This document shows positions 36,701 through 44,009 of a stretch of 64,000 nucleotides of DNA, one piece after another (position 1 is the stretch's first letter; every line of letters begins with the position of its first letter). The notes beneath the pieces were generated by a model. It saw only the letters and a list, made by a program, of their open reading frames with translations. It searched no databases and had not been told where the DNA came from. The DNA comes from Myxococcus stipitatus. Lineage in GTDB: Bacteria > Myxococcota > Myxococcia > Myxococcales > Myxococcaceae. The stretch is taken from positions 9,310,501-9,374,500 of the forward strand of contig NZ_CP147913.1 in NCBI RefSeq assembly GCF_037414475.1, given 5' to 3'. The translations under genes were made by a program, and so were the position numbers.

Positions 36701-39700
36701 ACTTGTCTACGATGTATCCTGGCAGGTGCGCCCACGTGGAGCTTCCGCCGAACGTACTCCTCCTCGCTCTGGAGCCTGGGTCGTCTTCGGCCATCGCGAG
36801 GGCATCGGTGGTGCGCTGAAGTCCCTGCTCCAATCCCGGGGCGAGAACTGCTGGCTCGTTGTCCCCGGTACCGAAGAGTCCATTCATGAGGACGTTCGCA
36901 CGCTCGATCCTCGGCGGCCGGAGCATTACGAGCAGCTGCTGCGTGGGGTGGGGGCGATCCGTGGCGTGATTCACCTGTGGGGCGCCGGTGAGGCCTCCTC
37001 CGAGGAGCCGTCGCTCGCGGACCTCGAATCCTCACAGGTGCACGGTGTTCGCTCGGCCGCGCATCTCGCGAGGGCCTTGGTGCGCATCGGAGTGCCGGGC
37101 GTACGTCTCTGGCTGGGGACTCGAGGGAGCCAGGCCGTGGCGGGGGCCGCGAGCCGCTCGCCGGTTCATGCTCCGTTGTGGGGGTTGGGGCGTGTTCTGG
37201 CCTTGGAGCATCCGGAGGTGTGGGGCGGCCTCATGGACCTCGAGCCTGGCGCACCCGTGGGGGAAGCGGAGGCTCTGTGGGACGAGCTGTCCAGCCCCGA
37301 TGGCGAGGACCAGGTCGCCTTCCGTGGTGGCATCCGCCATGTCGCGCGACTCGTCCCCGCGCCGCTGGCGCCCCTCTCACGGGCACTCTCCTTGCGCGCC
37401 GACGCGACCTATCTCGTCACCGGAGGACTGGGCGGGCTGGGTCTTCATGTCGCGCGTTGGATGGTGGAGAAGGGGGCTCGGCACCTCGTGCTGTTGGGCC
37501 GGCGTGGGCTGCCCGAACGTTCAACCTGGGCCAGCGTCCCCAGTGACAGTGACACGGGCCGGCAGATCGCCGCGGTGGAGGCGCTGGAGAAGGCCGGGGC
37601 CACCGTGCGGGCCGTCAGCGCGGACGTCGGCGACGCGGCGCGCATGGTCGCGGTCATCGACTCTGTTCGCGAAGGACCCGCTCCGCTGCGCGGCATCATC
37701 CACGCGGCGGGTGTCTCGACGCTCGTGCCGTTCGAGTCCATGGACGACGCCATGCTGTCGGCCATCCTGAGGCCGAAGGTCACGGGAGCCTGGGCCCTGC
37801 ACCAGCTCACGCGAGGGCTGGACCTGGACTTCACCATCTTCTTCTCGTCGGGCTCGGCGGTGTGGGGCTCGGCGCAGATGGCGCACTACGCCGCGGGCAA
37901 TCAGTTCCTCGACGCGTTGGCGCACTACCGTCGAGCGAAGGGCGAGCGGGCGTTGAGCATCAACTGGGGGCCCTGGGCGGCCGAGGGCATGGCCACGGAA
38001 GAGGGCCAGCGCTGGTTCGCGCGCATGGGCATGGGCTCCATCTCCGTGGACCAGGGGCTCCAGGTGCTCGAGTCCTTGATCTCATCGGACGTCACCCAGC
38101 GAAGCGTCGCCGTGGTGGATTGGGAGCGCTTCAAGACGGTCTACGAGGCGCGCGGGCGGAGGCCCTTGCTGGAAGGGCTTGGGACTTCTCGGGTACCGCG
38201 CTCCATCGAACCCTCGGCCACGGGCAGCGAGTGGATGGCGACGCTGCGCAACGCCTCCAGTGAGCGTCGCGCGGAGTTGATGACGGCGTGGGTGCGCGAG
38301 GAGGTTGCCCGGGTGCTCGGCTTCTCGTCGGCCACGGCGGTGAAGCTCGACCAGGGCTTCGTCGACTCCGGCATGGACTCGGTGACGGCGGTGGAGCTGC
38401 GAAGCCGCTTGTCGGCGCGGCTCGGTGTGCAGGTGGCCTCCACGGTCGCGTTCGACCATCCCTCGGTGCAGGCGCTCTCGACCCATCTGCTGCGCGATGT
38501 CCTCCGCGCGGAGGAGAAGGTCGTGGAGACGGAGCGGGTGGCCATCGGCGTGAATGAGCCCATCGCGATTGTCGGCATGGGTTGCCGAGTGCCGATGGCC
38601 TCGAGCCCTGATGAGTTCTGGAGGCTCCTGGAGCGTGGCGTCGACGCCATCCGCGAGGTGCCCGCCGAGCGGTGGGACCTGAGTGCCTACTACGACCCGC
38701 AGGGGGCGCCAGGGAAGAGCTACACGCGGTGGGGTGGCTTCGTGGACGGGGTCGATCAATTCGACCCACAGTTCTTCGGCATCTCTCCGCGTGAGGCGGC
38801 GAGCATGGACCCACAGCAGCGCATGCTGCTGGAGGTGACGTGGGAGGCGTTGGAGAACGCGGGCATCGCGCCGTCCCGGCTCGCGAACACGCGGACGGGT
38901 GTCTTCGTGGGCCTGGGCAGCAACGAGTACGCCTCCATCCATGGCGTGGGCACGGACAAGGCCGCGGGAGATGCGTACATCGCGACGGGCAACGACGCGA
39001 GCTTCGCCGCTGGCAGGCTCTCCTTCGTGCTGCGGCTCCAGGGCCCGGCGATGAGCCTGAGCACCGCGTGCTCCTCGTCGCTCGTGGCCGTGCACCTGGC
39101 CTGCCAGAGTCTGCGCGCGGGGGAGAGCAACGTGGCCCTCGCGGGCGGCGTCAACCTGACGTTGTCTCCGCACTCCACGGTGTACCTCGCGCAGCTCCGA
39201 GCCCTCTCGAAGGACGGCCGCTGCAAGACCTTCGATGCGTCCGCGGATGGCTACGTGCGCAGCGAAGGCTGCGGCATCATCGTCCTCAAGCGGCTCTCCG
39301 ATGCGCGCAGGGACGGCGACGAGGTGCTCGCCGTCATTCGTGGCTCGGCGGTCAACCATGACGGTCCGAGCAGCGCGCTCACCGTGCCCAACGGCGCGGC
39401 CCAACAACAGGTCCTCCGCGCCGCGCTGGAGAACGCCGGCGTGGCGCCCAGCGATGTCGACTACATCGAGGCACACGGCACGGGCACGTCACTCGGAGAC
39501 CCGATTGAAATCCGGGCGCTGTCCCACGTGCTGGGCGAGGGGCGTACGCCGGAGCAGCGGCTGCTCATCGGCTCGGTGAAGACGAACATCGGCCACCTGG
39601 AGGCGGCGGCGGGTATCGCGGGGCTCATCAAGGTCGTGCTGGCCCACCGGCACGGCGTCATTCCTCCGCACCTGCACCTGAAGCAGCTCAATCCGCACAT

Positions 39701-42700
39701 CGAGCTGAACGGCTTCCCGCTGGACATCGCGACGCAACCCACGCGGTGGCCGGAGCGCCAGCGGCCGAGAATCGCGGGCGTCAGCGCCTTCGGACTCAGC
39801 GGCACCAACGCGCACATCGTCATCGAGGAAGCCCCCGCGCCCGCGCCCGTGGCGGCGCAGCAGGAGCGTGCCTTCCAGGTCCTCGCGTTGTCGGCGAAGA
39901 CCGAGGGGGCGCTGAAGCAACTCGCGACGCGGATGAGCGAACACCTCGCGGAGCATCCGGAGCAAGCGCTCGCGGACGTGTGTGTGTCGGCGAGCACGCA
40001 GCGCTCCGACTTCCCTCATCGCCTGGGCGCGGTGGTCGACTCCGCGGCGCAGGCGCGCGAACGGCTGCTGGCCTTCGTGCGAGGGGAGGAGTCGGAGCGG
40101 CTCGTCCACGGACGCATGGGCGACGAGTCTCCTCGAGTCGTCTTCATGTTCACGGGGCAGGGCTCGCAGTACGTGGGCATGGGCCGGGAGCTGTACGCCT
40201 CCGAGCCTGTCTTCCGCGCGGCCCTCGACCGCTGTGACGCGCTGCTCGAGGGGAAGCTGGGCGAGTCCCTGCTGTCGGTGATGCATGGCTCGGGCGGGCG
40301 CATCGACGAGACGGAGTACACGCAGCCGGCGCTGTTCGCGCTGGAGTACGCGCTGACAGAGCTGTGGCGCTCGTGGGGCGTGGAGCCCTGGGGTGTGTTG
40401 GGCCACAGTGTCGGCGAGTACGTGGCCGCATGTGTCGCCGGAGTGCTTACGCTCGAAGAGGCGCTGAGGCTCATCACCGAGCGCGCGCGGCTCATGCAAG
40501 CCCTGCCTCGGGGCGGTGAGATGGTGGCCGTCACCGCGGGCGAGGCTCGAGTCTCGGCGGTGCTGGAGCCGTACGCGGGGCGGGTCTCCATCGCGGCGGT
40601 GAACGGACCGCAAGACACGGTCATCTCCGGCGAGCGCGAGGCGGTGAACGCCGTCGCCGCGGTGCTCCAGGCCGAGGGGCTCAAGACCCGGCGGCTCACG
40701 GTCTCCCACGCCTTCCACTCGCCGCTGATGGAGCCGATGCTGGAGGCGTTCGAGCGCGAGGCGAAGAAGGTCTCCTATCGGGTGCCGCGCATCCGCTTCG
40801 CGTCCAACGTCACGGGACAGGTCCTCGCGGGAGAGGCGACGCTCGATGCCGCCTACTTCCGCCGTCATGTCCGCGAGGCCGTCCGGTTCCACGACGGTCT
40901 GCGTGCGCTGCGTGAGCAGGGCGCGGACGTCTTCCTGGAAGTCGGGCCGCATCCGACGTTGACGGGCATGGCGCTGAAGGCGCTGGGGGATGAGGGGCTC
41001 ACCTGGTTGTCCTCGATGCGCAAGGGCCAGTCCGAGGAGCCACACCTCCTCACGAGCCTGGGGGCGCTCTACACGCGGGGCCTCACGGTGAAGTGGGCCG
41101 CGTTGAACGGCGACCGCCGTCGCCAGCGCGTGGCGTTGCCGACGTACCCCTGGCAGCACCAGCGGCACTGGTTGGAGGTCCCCACGGCCACGCGGCCTGA
41201 CTCGCGGCGCGCGGCGAGTGCCCATGCACTGGTCGGTCAGCGTGTGCGCTCCCCGCTGAACAAGGCGCTCGTCTTCGAGTCCCGCTTCAGCGCGGAGGCG
41301 CTGCCGTTCCTCGATGACCACCGCCTCTACGGGACGGTGGTCGTGCCGGGGTCGTGCCACATCTCGCGCATCCTCGCGACGGCGGCACAGGCGCTCGGGC
41401 CCGGGTCGTACACCCTGGAGGACTGCCTCTTCCCGCAGCCCATCGTGCTCGCCGAGGGAGAGGAGCGGCTCGTGCAACTCGTGCTCACTCCCAAGGGGCA
41501 GAACCGGTACAGCTTCGAGATCTACAGCGTGGAGTCATCCGCCGAGGACGAATCCGCGAGCTGGGTCCTCAACGGCTCCGGCGGCTTGCAGGTGGAGGAG
41601 GGCGTGGCGCGTCCAGCGCCGCTCACTCTCCACGAGATTGAAGCGCGCTGCATGCATCTCGCGGACGCGGGGATGTACGAACAGAACCGCGATATCGGCT
41701 ACCACCTGGGGCACGGGTTCCGGTGGATCGAGCGCATCCGAGGCGGAGAGGGCGAGGTGCTCTGCCAGATGCGCGGCCCTACGGACCAGGACGACCCGAG
41801 CCTGTTCATCCATCCGGGCCTCGTCGACTCGTTCCTCCAGGCGTTGGGTACGGACCTCGTGCGCGCGCAGGAGCAGCTCACCACGGTCTACGTGCCCATC
41901 TCCCTGGGCCGCTTCCGCTTCCACGAGCGCCCGACGGGGCCGGTGACGGCCTATGCCGTGCGCCGGGATGGCGGCGGAGTCACGGGGGAGATCATCTCCG
42001 GCGACGTGTACGTGGTCGACGCGGAGGGCCGGGTCCTGGTGGAGATCGAAGGACTGAAGCACAAGCGTGCTCCCCGGGAGGCGCTGATGGCGGTGCTTCG
42101 CCAGGACTCGCGCGATGCGCTCTACGAGGTGGGCTGGCAGCGTCAGGCCGTTCCCGCGGGAGTGCCCGCCCGCGGCCGCTGGCTCCTGTTCACGGACGGA
42201 GCCGGTCCTGCGGAGGCTCTCGCGGCGAAGCTGCGTGAGAGTGGATGCCGTCCCGCGCTGGTCCACGCGGGGGACTCGTTCGTTCGCCAGGATGATGACC
42301 GCTTCACCATCGACCCACGGAGGGCCGAGGACTACACGCGCCTGCTCGCGGAGGTGGCACTGCCGGGTGAGCCGCTCGCGGGTGTGGTCCATCTCTGGGC
42401 GCTCCAGGACGGTGCGCCCAAGAAGATGGGGGCGATACATGCGCTGACTTGCGGCAGCGTCCTCCACCTCATCAAGTCGTTGGCGGCGGGGGAGCCTTCG
42501 TCCGCGCGTGTGTGGCTGGTGACGCGGGGCGCCCGCGCGGTGGGAGCTGGCATCCGGCCGCTCGCGCTGGAGCAGACTCCTCTCTTGGGGCTCGGTGTCG
42601 TCTTCTCGCAGGAGCACCCCGAGCTGTGTGGGGCGCTCGTCGACCTCGACCCCGTCACCCCGGAGGGCGATGTGCTCGCGCTCTGGAGGGAGCTCAGCGC

Positions 42701-44009
42701 CACGGATGGCGAGCGGCAGGTGGCCATTCGTGATGGCCAGCGTCATGTGGCGCGAGTGCGTGCCGCGCGGGACGAGCGACGAGCCGAGGCCCCCCGTTTG
42801 CGCCCGGACGCGAGCTACCTCATCACCGGTGGCCTTGGAGGATTGGGGCTCGCGTTGGCTCGGGGCCTGGTCGACCGGGGCGCGCGGAACCTCGTGCTCC
42901 TGGGGCGCGGTGCTCCCAAGCCGGACGCGTGGGAGTCCGTCCGCGCCATGGAGGCCACGGGTGTGAAGGTCTCCGTTCTCCAGGCGGATATCTCGAAGAG
43001 GGAGGACGTGCGGCGCGTGCTCGAGGTGGCGGCGGTGCTCGCGCCGCTGCGGGGCGTGGTGCACGCGGCGGGTGTCCTGGATGACGGTGTCCTCCTGCAA
43101 CAGGACTGGGAGCGCTTCGCGCGTGTGCTCGCCCCCAAGGTGGAGGGTGCGTGGCATCTGCATGAGCTGACGCAGGGGATGGAGCTCGACTTCTTCGTGC
43201 TCTATTCCTCGGCATCCGCGCTGCTCGGTGCGAGGGGGCAGGGCAGCTACTCGGCCGCCAACGCGTTCCTCGATGCGCTGGCACATCACCGCCGAGCCCT
43301 CGGGTTGCCGGCGTTGAGTGTCAACTGGGGGCCTTGGGCCGAGGTGGGCATGGCGGCGTCGCTCGCGGCCCGCTTCCGGGCGCAGGGCATCGAGACGTTC
43401 ACCCCCGTGGAAGGACTCAAGGCCCTCTGGCGCGCGCTCGCCTTCGACAAGGCGCAGCTCACACTGATGCGAGTCGACTGGTCGCGCTACCTCTCGCAGC
43501 TTCCGCCCGGTGCGGCTCCGTCCCTGTTCTCGGAGTTGGCCGCGCGGAGTGGCGCGCAGGCCTCGGCGGACCCGGGAGCGTCGCAGAAGCTGCGTCGCCA
43601 ATTGGAGGCCGCGCCGCCTCGGCAGCGGCTGTCGATCCTCATGGAGTTCGTGAGGGCCGAGGCCATCAAGGTGCTGGGGCTCGAGCCCACGTTCCCGCTG
43701 GAGCCTCGGCAACGGCTGTTCGAGTCGGGGCTGGATTCGTTGATGGCCCTGGAGTTGCGCAACCGTCTCCAGAGCGGCGTGGGGGCGGCGCTGCCATCGA
43801 CGCTGGTGTTCGACTACCCCAGCGTCGAGTCGCTCGCGACGTACCTGCTCCGCGACGTCCTCCATCTGGAGGAGCCGCAGGCGAACGGGGAGGAGGAGGC
43901 GAAGGCGGAGGAAGCCGCCCTCGTCGGGAAGATCATGGACCTGTCGCCGGATGAGCTCGCCGCGTCGCTCGACGCGAAGCTCGCGGCCCTGATGGAAGAA
44001 AACGGATGA
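28314..44009 (+). CDS. Trimodular PKS, extension modules 5-7 (polyene-forming)
   Basis: 5231 aa protein with three complete modules in one chain. Module 5 (about 40-1815): KS-AT-DH-KR-ACP. Module 6 (about 1846-3395): KS-AT-KR-ACP with no DH. Module 7 (about 3414-5180): KS-AT-DH-KR-ACP. Carrier serines are 1773, 3356 and 5142; KS cysteines 203, 2012 and 3586; AT serines 651, 2510 and 4032. It begins with a docking helix and ends with LSPDELAASLDAKLAAL. Colinearity assigns it the three malonyl-derived units of the conjugated polyene, C3-C8, with alkenes at C8=C9, C6=C7 (Z) and C4=C5. It lies 2 bp after the upstream gene and overlaps the downstream one by ATGA. Details for each module are in separate entries. 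Confidence 0.95.
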   Translation: MANQSDDSSEQLSPAKRMLVALEKMQARLNAVEGAAKEPIAIVGMACRYPGASSVESYWRMLEEGRDAVREVPTDRWSPEEAALIGNGAMRWGGYLDKVDAFDAGFFGISPREAVRMDPQQRLLLEVAWEALEDAGVDAEKLAGSRGGVFIGACNDDYHLMQLERPESGDAFSIPGLAMSVLSGRLSYTLNLQGPSLVVDTACSSSLVSVHLACQSLRARECNLALAGGVNLILSPLSLVLVSKLQALAPDGRCKAFDAAANGFSRGEGCGVLVLKRLSDAQADGDRILALIRGSASNQDGKSTGLTAPNVLSQQALIQQALENARLQPAQVTYVEAHGTGTSLGDPIEVEALRETYGAPRSDGGACALASVKTNVGHLESAAGVAGLMKVVLAMRHQTLPPHLHLKQVNPRIGLEDSSLFIPTRLTPWADGGQPRRAGVSSFGISGTNAHIILEEAPAASVKPSLPERVEVLTLSARGRDALTELASRYAERLEGDANISLPTFCRTAAVHRTHHEHRLSVLADTRERVAERLRAFASGSSPDELWTGRKAFGVRRKVVFVYPGQGAQRAEMGKALMAAEPVFREALAKVDAVLRPQLGWSVLDELAVDESRSRLHEIDINQPALFAVEVALTALWRSWGIEPDAVMGHSMGEVVAAHVAGALSLEDAATIICHRSRLMRTLGGRGATMAMVELPLAEAQEAILPWTGRVWLGALNSPRSQVLSGDPEAVKEAVAALEKRGVFCRWVKMDVPSHTPLVASICEELEAKLARIQPRSTHIPICSTVTGDFVDGARLDAAHWGRNLREPVLFAAAATQLIASECDVFIEVSPHPVLLPAVEQTMRAAEKEGTVLASLRRSEEERRTMLSALGALYAMGHRVAWRQVFPVEGRREALPTYPWQRQRYWMEPVTQGVRSSRGTIGHPLLGERVDLSAQGGVARLWQVQLGPRELPMLSEHRVQGVPALPAAAMMDMALSAARQVFDGPVSLVDLGFRSLLSFPEDQSRWVQLWVTSERPEVSSFRLFSAPVGEEGPAAAREWTLHAEGSIRHGVAIEGSAPVVLGELLARCETRTSVESQYEAFLGIGLDYGPSFRTVRELRKARGESVGRVQLSEEQEAESERYGIHPALLDGCFQVLAAALEGVDGKGGVYVPVSLAKLSMPLPPGTAVWSHVRVLEGSSTTTGRVECDVRLLDDRGAVVVEARSLVCQRVETSRAPVDEVERWIHSIQWQAQPRAERAKGGPSERAGRWWVFADGRGVGAALAKVLAERSEECVVVEEGAAYERLGAARFRIRPGSGEDMHALLRDAFSEQAPCKGMVHLFSLDTPDASAPEALEHAQNLGSVSVLRLIQAWAQRGWRDAPRLWLVTSGARVVATEDVSGALATSSLVGLAAVVGHEHPELRCVHVDLSARPGADEVASLAEELLSDGTEERLVLRGSGRQVARLVRGAAAAAEAKPFAVVADGTYLITGGLGGLGLEVAKWLVGQGARHLALSGRGAPSEVAGRVLEALRGEGAEVRVYRADVSRDEDVARLFASLDAELPPLRGVFHAAGIIADGVLTQLDESRLRAVMAPKIQGAWNLHVRTLGRPLDVFVMFSSAASVLGSPGQGNYAAANAFMDALAHQRHAAGLPALSINWGPWAEVGLAAAAETRGERLALRGVGSMSTAQALDAMGRLLGRASAQAIVVPLDLRQWREFYVAAAQSPFLSVLMKEQASTVAPRKGDVRDRLVAAEPASRRALLEQYLREQVGRILKQDAARVEVDQPFGVLGMDSLTGLELRNRLESGLKLTLSATLIYAYPTVAALTVHLIEQLDLPVVSTVEPVSAGVLPRVVARAEPSRAMESGVEPIAIVGLACRFPGGADSPEAYWELLRDGVDAVREVPSDRWRTSADAAEHLGTRWGGFLDRVDGFDPEFFGIAPREAVAMDPQQRLLLEVAWEALDDAGLPRSRLTGTRTGVFVGASGNDYAMLQARADVEGDIYSVIGVSNSVIAGRLAYLLDLRGPALTVDTACSSSMVALHLACQSLRNRECDAALAGGVNLVLSDRPGLWLSKLSALSPDGRCRAFDAGANGFVRGEGCGAVVLKRLSDAVAGGDNVLAIIRATAVNQDGGSNGLTAPNVLAQQALIREALASARLAPSDIGYIEAHGTGTPLGDPIETEALRATYGKARPDGSHCYLGSVKTNLGHLESAAAMAGLIKTVLALRHQAIPKHLHFKALNPRISLEGTPFVIPTQLQPWPASERRRFAAVSSFGMSGTNAHAILEEAPAVAVSGASAETRVRRTVAASGAGVDSRMPAHEMAAPREDAHGHTSGDGFVDSSDLSSMELAQPLVLSARSDAALRAFAGAYREFLTDARSEPLSLRDIAFTAALRRGHHEHRLTVAGRSRSEIAEQLRVYLSGGTAANLTTGVVPRKPGRVAFVFNGQGTQWKGMGRDLLARDAVFAASLRECDSLLAPHTGFSIVEELEADGAASRLDETQVAQPAIFAIQVALAATWRSLGIIPEAVVGHSVGEIAAAHVAGALSLAEAARLVAHRGRLMQRVTGHGRMAAVELTPEEAQAEITRFGERLSVGAINDARSVVLSGEPVALAEVLQALKARGVSTRDLGVDYAFHSHQMVPLQSELKSLLGTLETRSTSLPLFSTVTGAIVEGRTLDATYWANNMREAVRFADATHAMIDEGYRLFVEVGPQPALSRYVSQALSRRTLEGTALPSMRKGRDGRTVLLGALGGLHAWGFQVDWARVFPSGGRVVSLPAYPWQRARYWVDLGDFAMTARSLTRDAVRANVSTNGVSASDELVYDVSWQVRPRGASAERTPPRSGAWVVFGHREGIGGALKSLLQSRGENCWLVVPGTEESIHEDVRTLDPRRPEHYEQLLRGVGAIRGVIHLWGAGEASSEEPSLADLESSQVHGVRSAAHLARALVRIGVPGVRLWLGTRGSQAVAGAASRSPVHAPLWGLGRVLALEHPEVWGGLMDLEPGAPVGEAEALWDELSSPDGEDQVAFRGGIRHVARLVPAPLAPLSRALSLRADATYLVTGGLGGLGLHVARWMVEKGARHLVLLGRRGLPERSTWASVPSDSDTGRQIAAVEALEKAGATVRAVSADVGDAARMVAVIDSVREGPAPLRGIIHAAGVSTLVPFESMDDAMLSAILRPKVTGAWALHQLTRGLDLDFTIFFSSGSAVWGSAQMAHYAAGNQFLDALAHYRRAKGERALSINWGPWAAEGMATEEGQRWFARMGMGSISVDQGLQVLESLISSDVTQRSVAVVDWERFKTVYEARGRRPLLEGLGTSRVPRSIEPSATGSEWMATLRNASSERRAELMTAWVREEVARVLGFSSATAVKLDQGFVDSGMDSVTAVELRSRLSARLGVQVASTVAFDHPSVQALSTHLLRDVLRAEEKVVETERVAIGVNEPIAIVGMGCRVPMASSPDEFWRLLERGVDAIREVPAERWDLSAYYDPQGAPGKSYTRWGGFVDGVDQFDPQFFGISPREAASMDPQQRMLLEVTWEALENAGIAPSRLANTRTGVFVGLGSNEYASIHGVGTDKAAGDAYIATGNDASFAAGRLSFVLRLQGPAMSLSTACSSSLVAVHLACQSLRAGESNVALAGGVNLTLSPHSTVYLAQLRALSKDGRCKTFDASADGYVRSEGCGIIVLKRLSDARRDGDEVLAVIRGSAVNHDGPSSALTVPNGAAQQQVLRAALENAGVAPSDVDYIEAHGTGTSLGDPIEIRALSHVLGEGRTPEQRLLIGSVKTNIGHLEAAAGIAGLIKVVLAHRHGVIPPHLHLKQLNPHIELNGFPLDIATQPTRWPERQRPRIAGVSAFGLSGTNAHIVIEEAPAPAPVAAQQERAFQVLALSAKTEGALKQLATRMSEHLAEHPEQALADVCVSASTQRSDFPHRLGAVVDSAAQARERLLAFVRGEESERLVHGRMGDESPRVVFMFTGQGSQYVGMGRELYASEPVFRAALDRCDALLEGKLGESLLSVMHGSGGRIDETEYTQPALFALEYALTELWRSWGVEPWGVLGHSVGEYVAACVAGVLTLEEALRLITERARLMQALPRGGEMVAVTAGEARVSAVLEPYAGRVSIAAVNGPQDTVISGEREAVNAVAAVLQAEGLKTRRLTVSHAFHSPLMEPMLEAFEREAKKVSYRVPRIRFASNVTGQVLAGEATLDAAYFRRHVREAVRFHDGLRALREQGADVFLEVGPHPTLTGMALKALGDEGLTWLSSMRKGQSEEPHLLTSLGALYTRGLTVKWAALNGDRRRQRVALPTYPWQHQRHWLEVPTATRPDSRRAASAHALVGQRVRSPLNKALVFESRFSAEALPFLDDHRLYGTVVVPGSCHISRILATAAQALGPGSYTLEDCLFPQPIVLAEGEERLVQLVLTPKGQNRYSFEIYSVESSAEDESASWVLNGSGGLQVEEGVARPAPLTLHEIEARCMHLADAGMYEQNRDIGYHLGHGFRWIERIRGGEGEVLCQMRGPTDQDDPSLFIHPGLVDSFLQALGTDLVRAQEQLTTVYVPISLGRFRFHERPTGPVTAYAVRRDGGGVTGEIISGDVYVVDAEGRVLVEIEGLKHKRAPREALMAVLRQDSRDALYEVGWQRQAVPAGVPARGRWLLFTDGAGPAEALAAKLRESGCRPALVHAGDSFVRQDDDRFTIDPRRAEDYTRLLAEVALPGEPLAGVVHLWALQDGAPKKMGAIHALTCGSVLHLIKSLAAGEPSSARVWLVTRGARAVGAGIRPLALEQTPLLGLGVVFSQEHPELCGALVDLDPVTPEGDVLALWRELSATDGERQVAIRDGQRHVARVRAARDERRAEAPRLRPDASYLITGGLGGLGLALARGLVDRGARNLVLLGRGAPKPDAWESVRAMEATGVKVSVLQADISKREDVRRVLEVAAVLAPLRGVVHAAGVLDDGVLLQQDWERFARVLAPKVEGAWHLHELTQGMELDFFVLYSSASALLGARGQGSYSAANAFLDALAHHRRALGLPALSVNWGPWAEVGMAASLAARFRAQGIETFTPVEGLKALWRALAFDKAQLTLMRVDWSRYLSQLPPGAAPSLFSELAARSGAQASADPGASQKLRRQLEAAPPRQRLSILMEFVRAEAIKVLGLEPTFPLEPRQRLFESGLDSLMALELRNRLQSGVGAALPSTLVFDYPSVESLATYLLRDVLHLEEPQANGEEEAKAEEAALVGKIMDLSPDELAASLDAKLAALMEENG
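33852..38520 (+). other. PKS module 6 (KS-AT-KR-ACP), no dehydratase, A-type ketoreductase
   Basis: The AT carries GHSVG (Ser2510) and YAFH (2610-2613), closer to malonyl than methylmalonyl specificity. After the AT the chain goes straight into the KR structural subdomain, with no HxxxGxxxxP or DxxxQ segment. The KR (3030-3235) lacks LDD and has Trp3184 eight residues before Tyr3192, an A-type signature; ACP Ser3356. A roughly 50-residue Ala/Ser/Gly-rich insert sits between KS and AT (35110-35290). Colinearity places this module at the 6Z double bond, so dehydration must be done by another domain, most simply the DH of module 7. Confidence 0.88.
38556..44009 (+). other. PKS module 7 (KS-AT-DH-KR-ACP), malonyl-specific
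   Basis: The AT has GHSVG (Ser4032) and the textbook malonyl motif HAFH (4132-4135). The DH has His4336 in an intact HxxxGxxxxP and an HPGLVDSFLQ segment, but its YGP block is replaced by YHLGHGF (from 4463). The KS active site reads STACSSS, with Ser in place of the usual Asp before TACSSS. The KR is LDD type with Tyr4979; ACP Ser5142. The module is sequence-divergent from modules 1-5, suggesting separate ancestry. It would form the C4=C5 alkene and possibly also dehydrate the module 6 hydroxyl. Confidence 0.86.

Noticed and set aside
41535-43865. 776-aa minus-strand open frame in module 7
   Set aside because: Same cause; composition is Arg/His/Pro/Leu-rich without motifs, lying opposite the DH/KR/ACP coding sequence.
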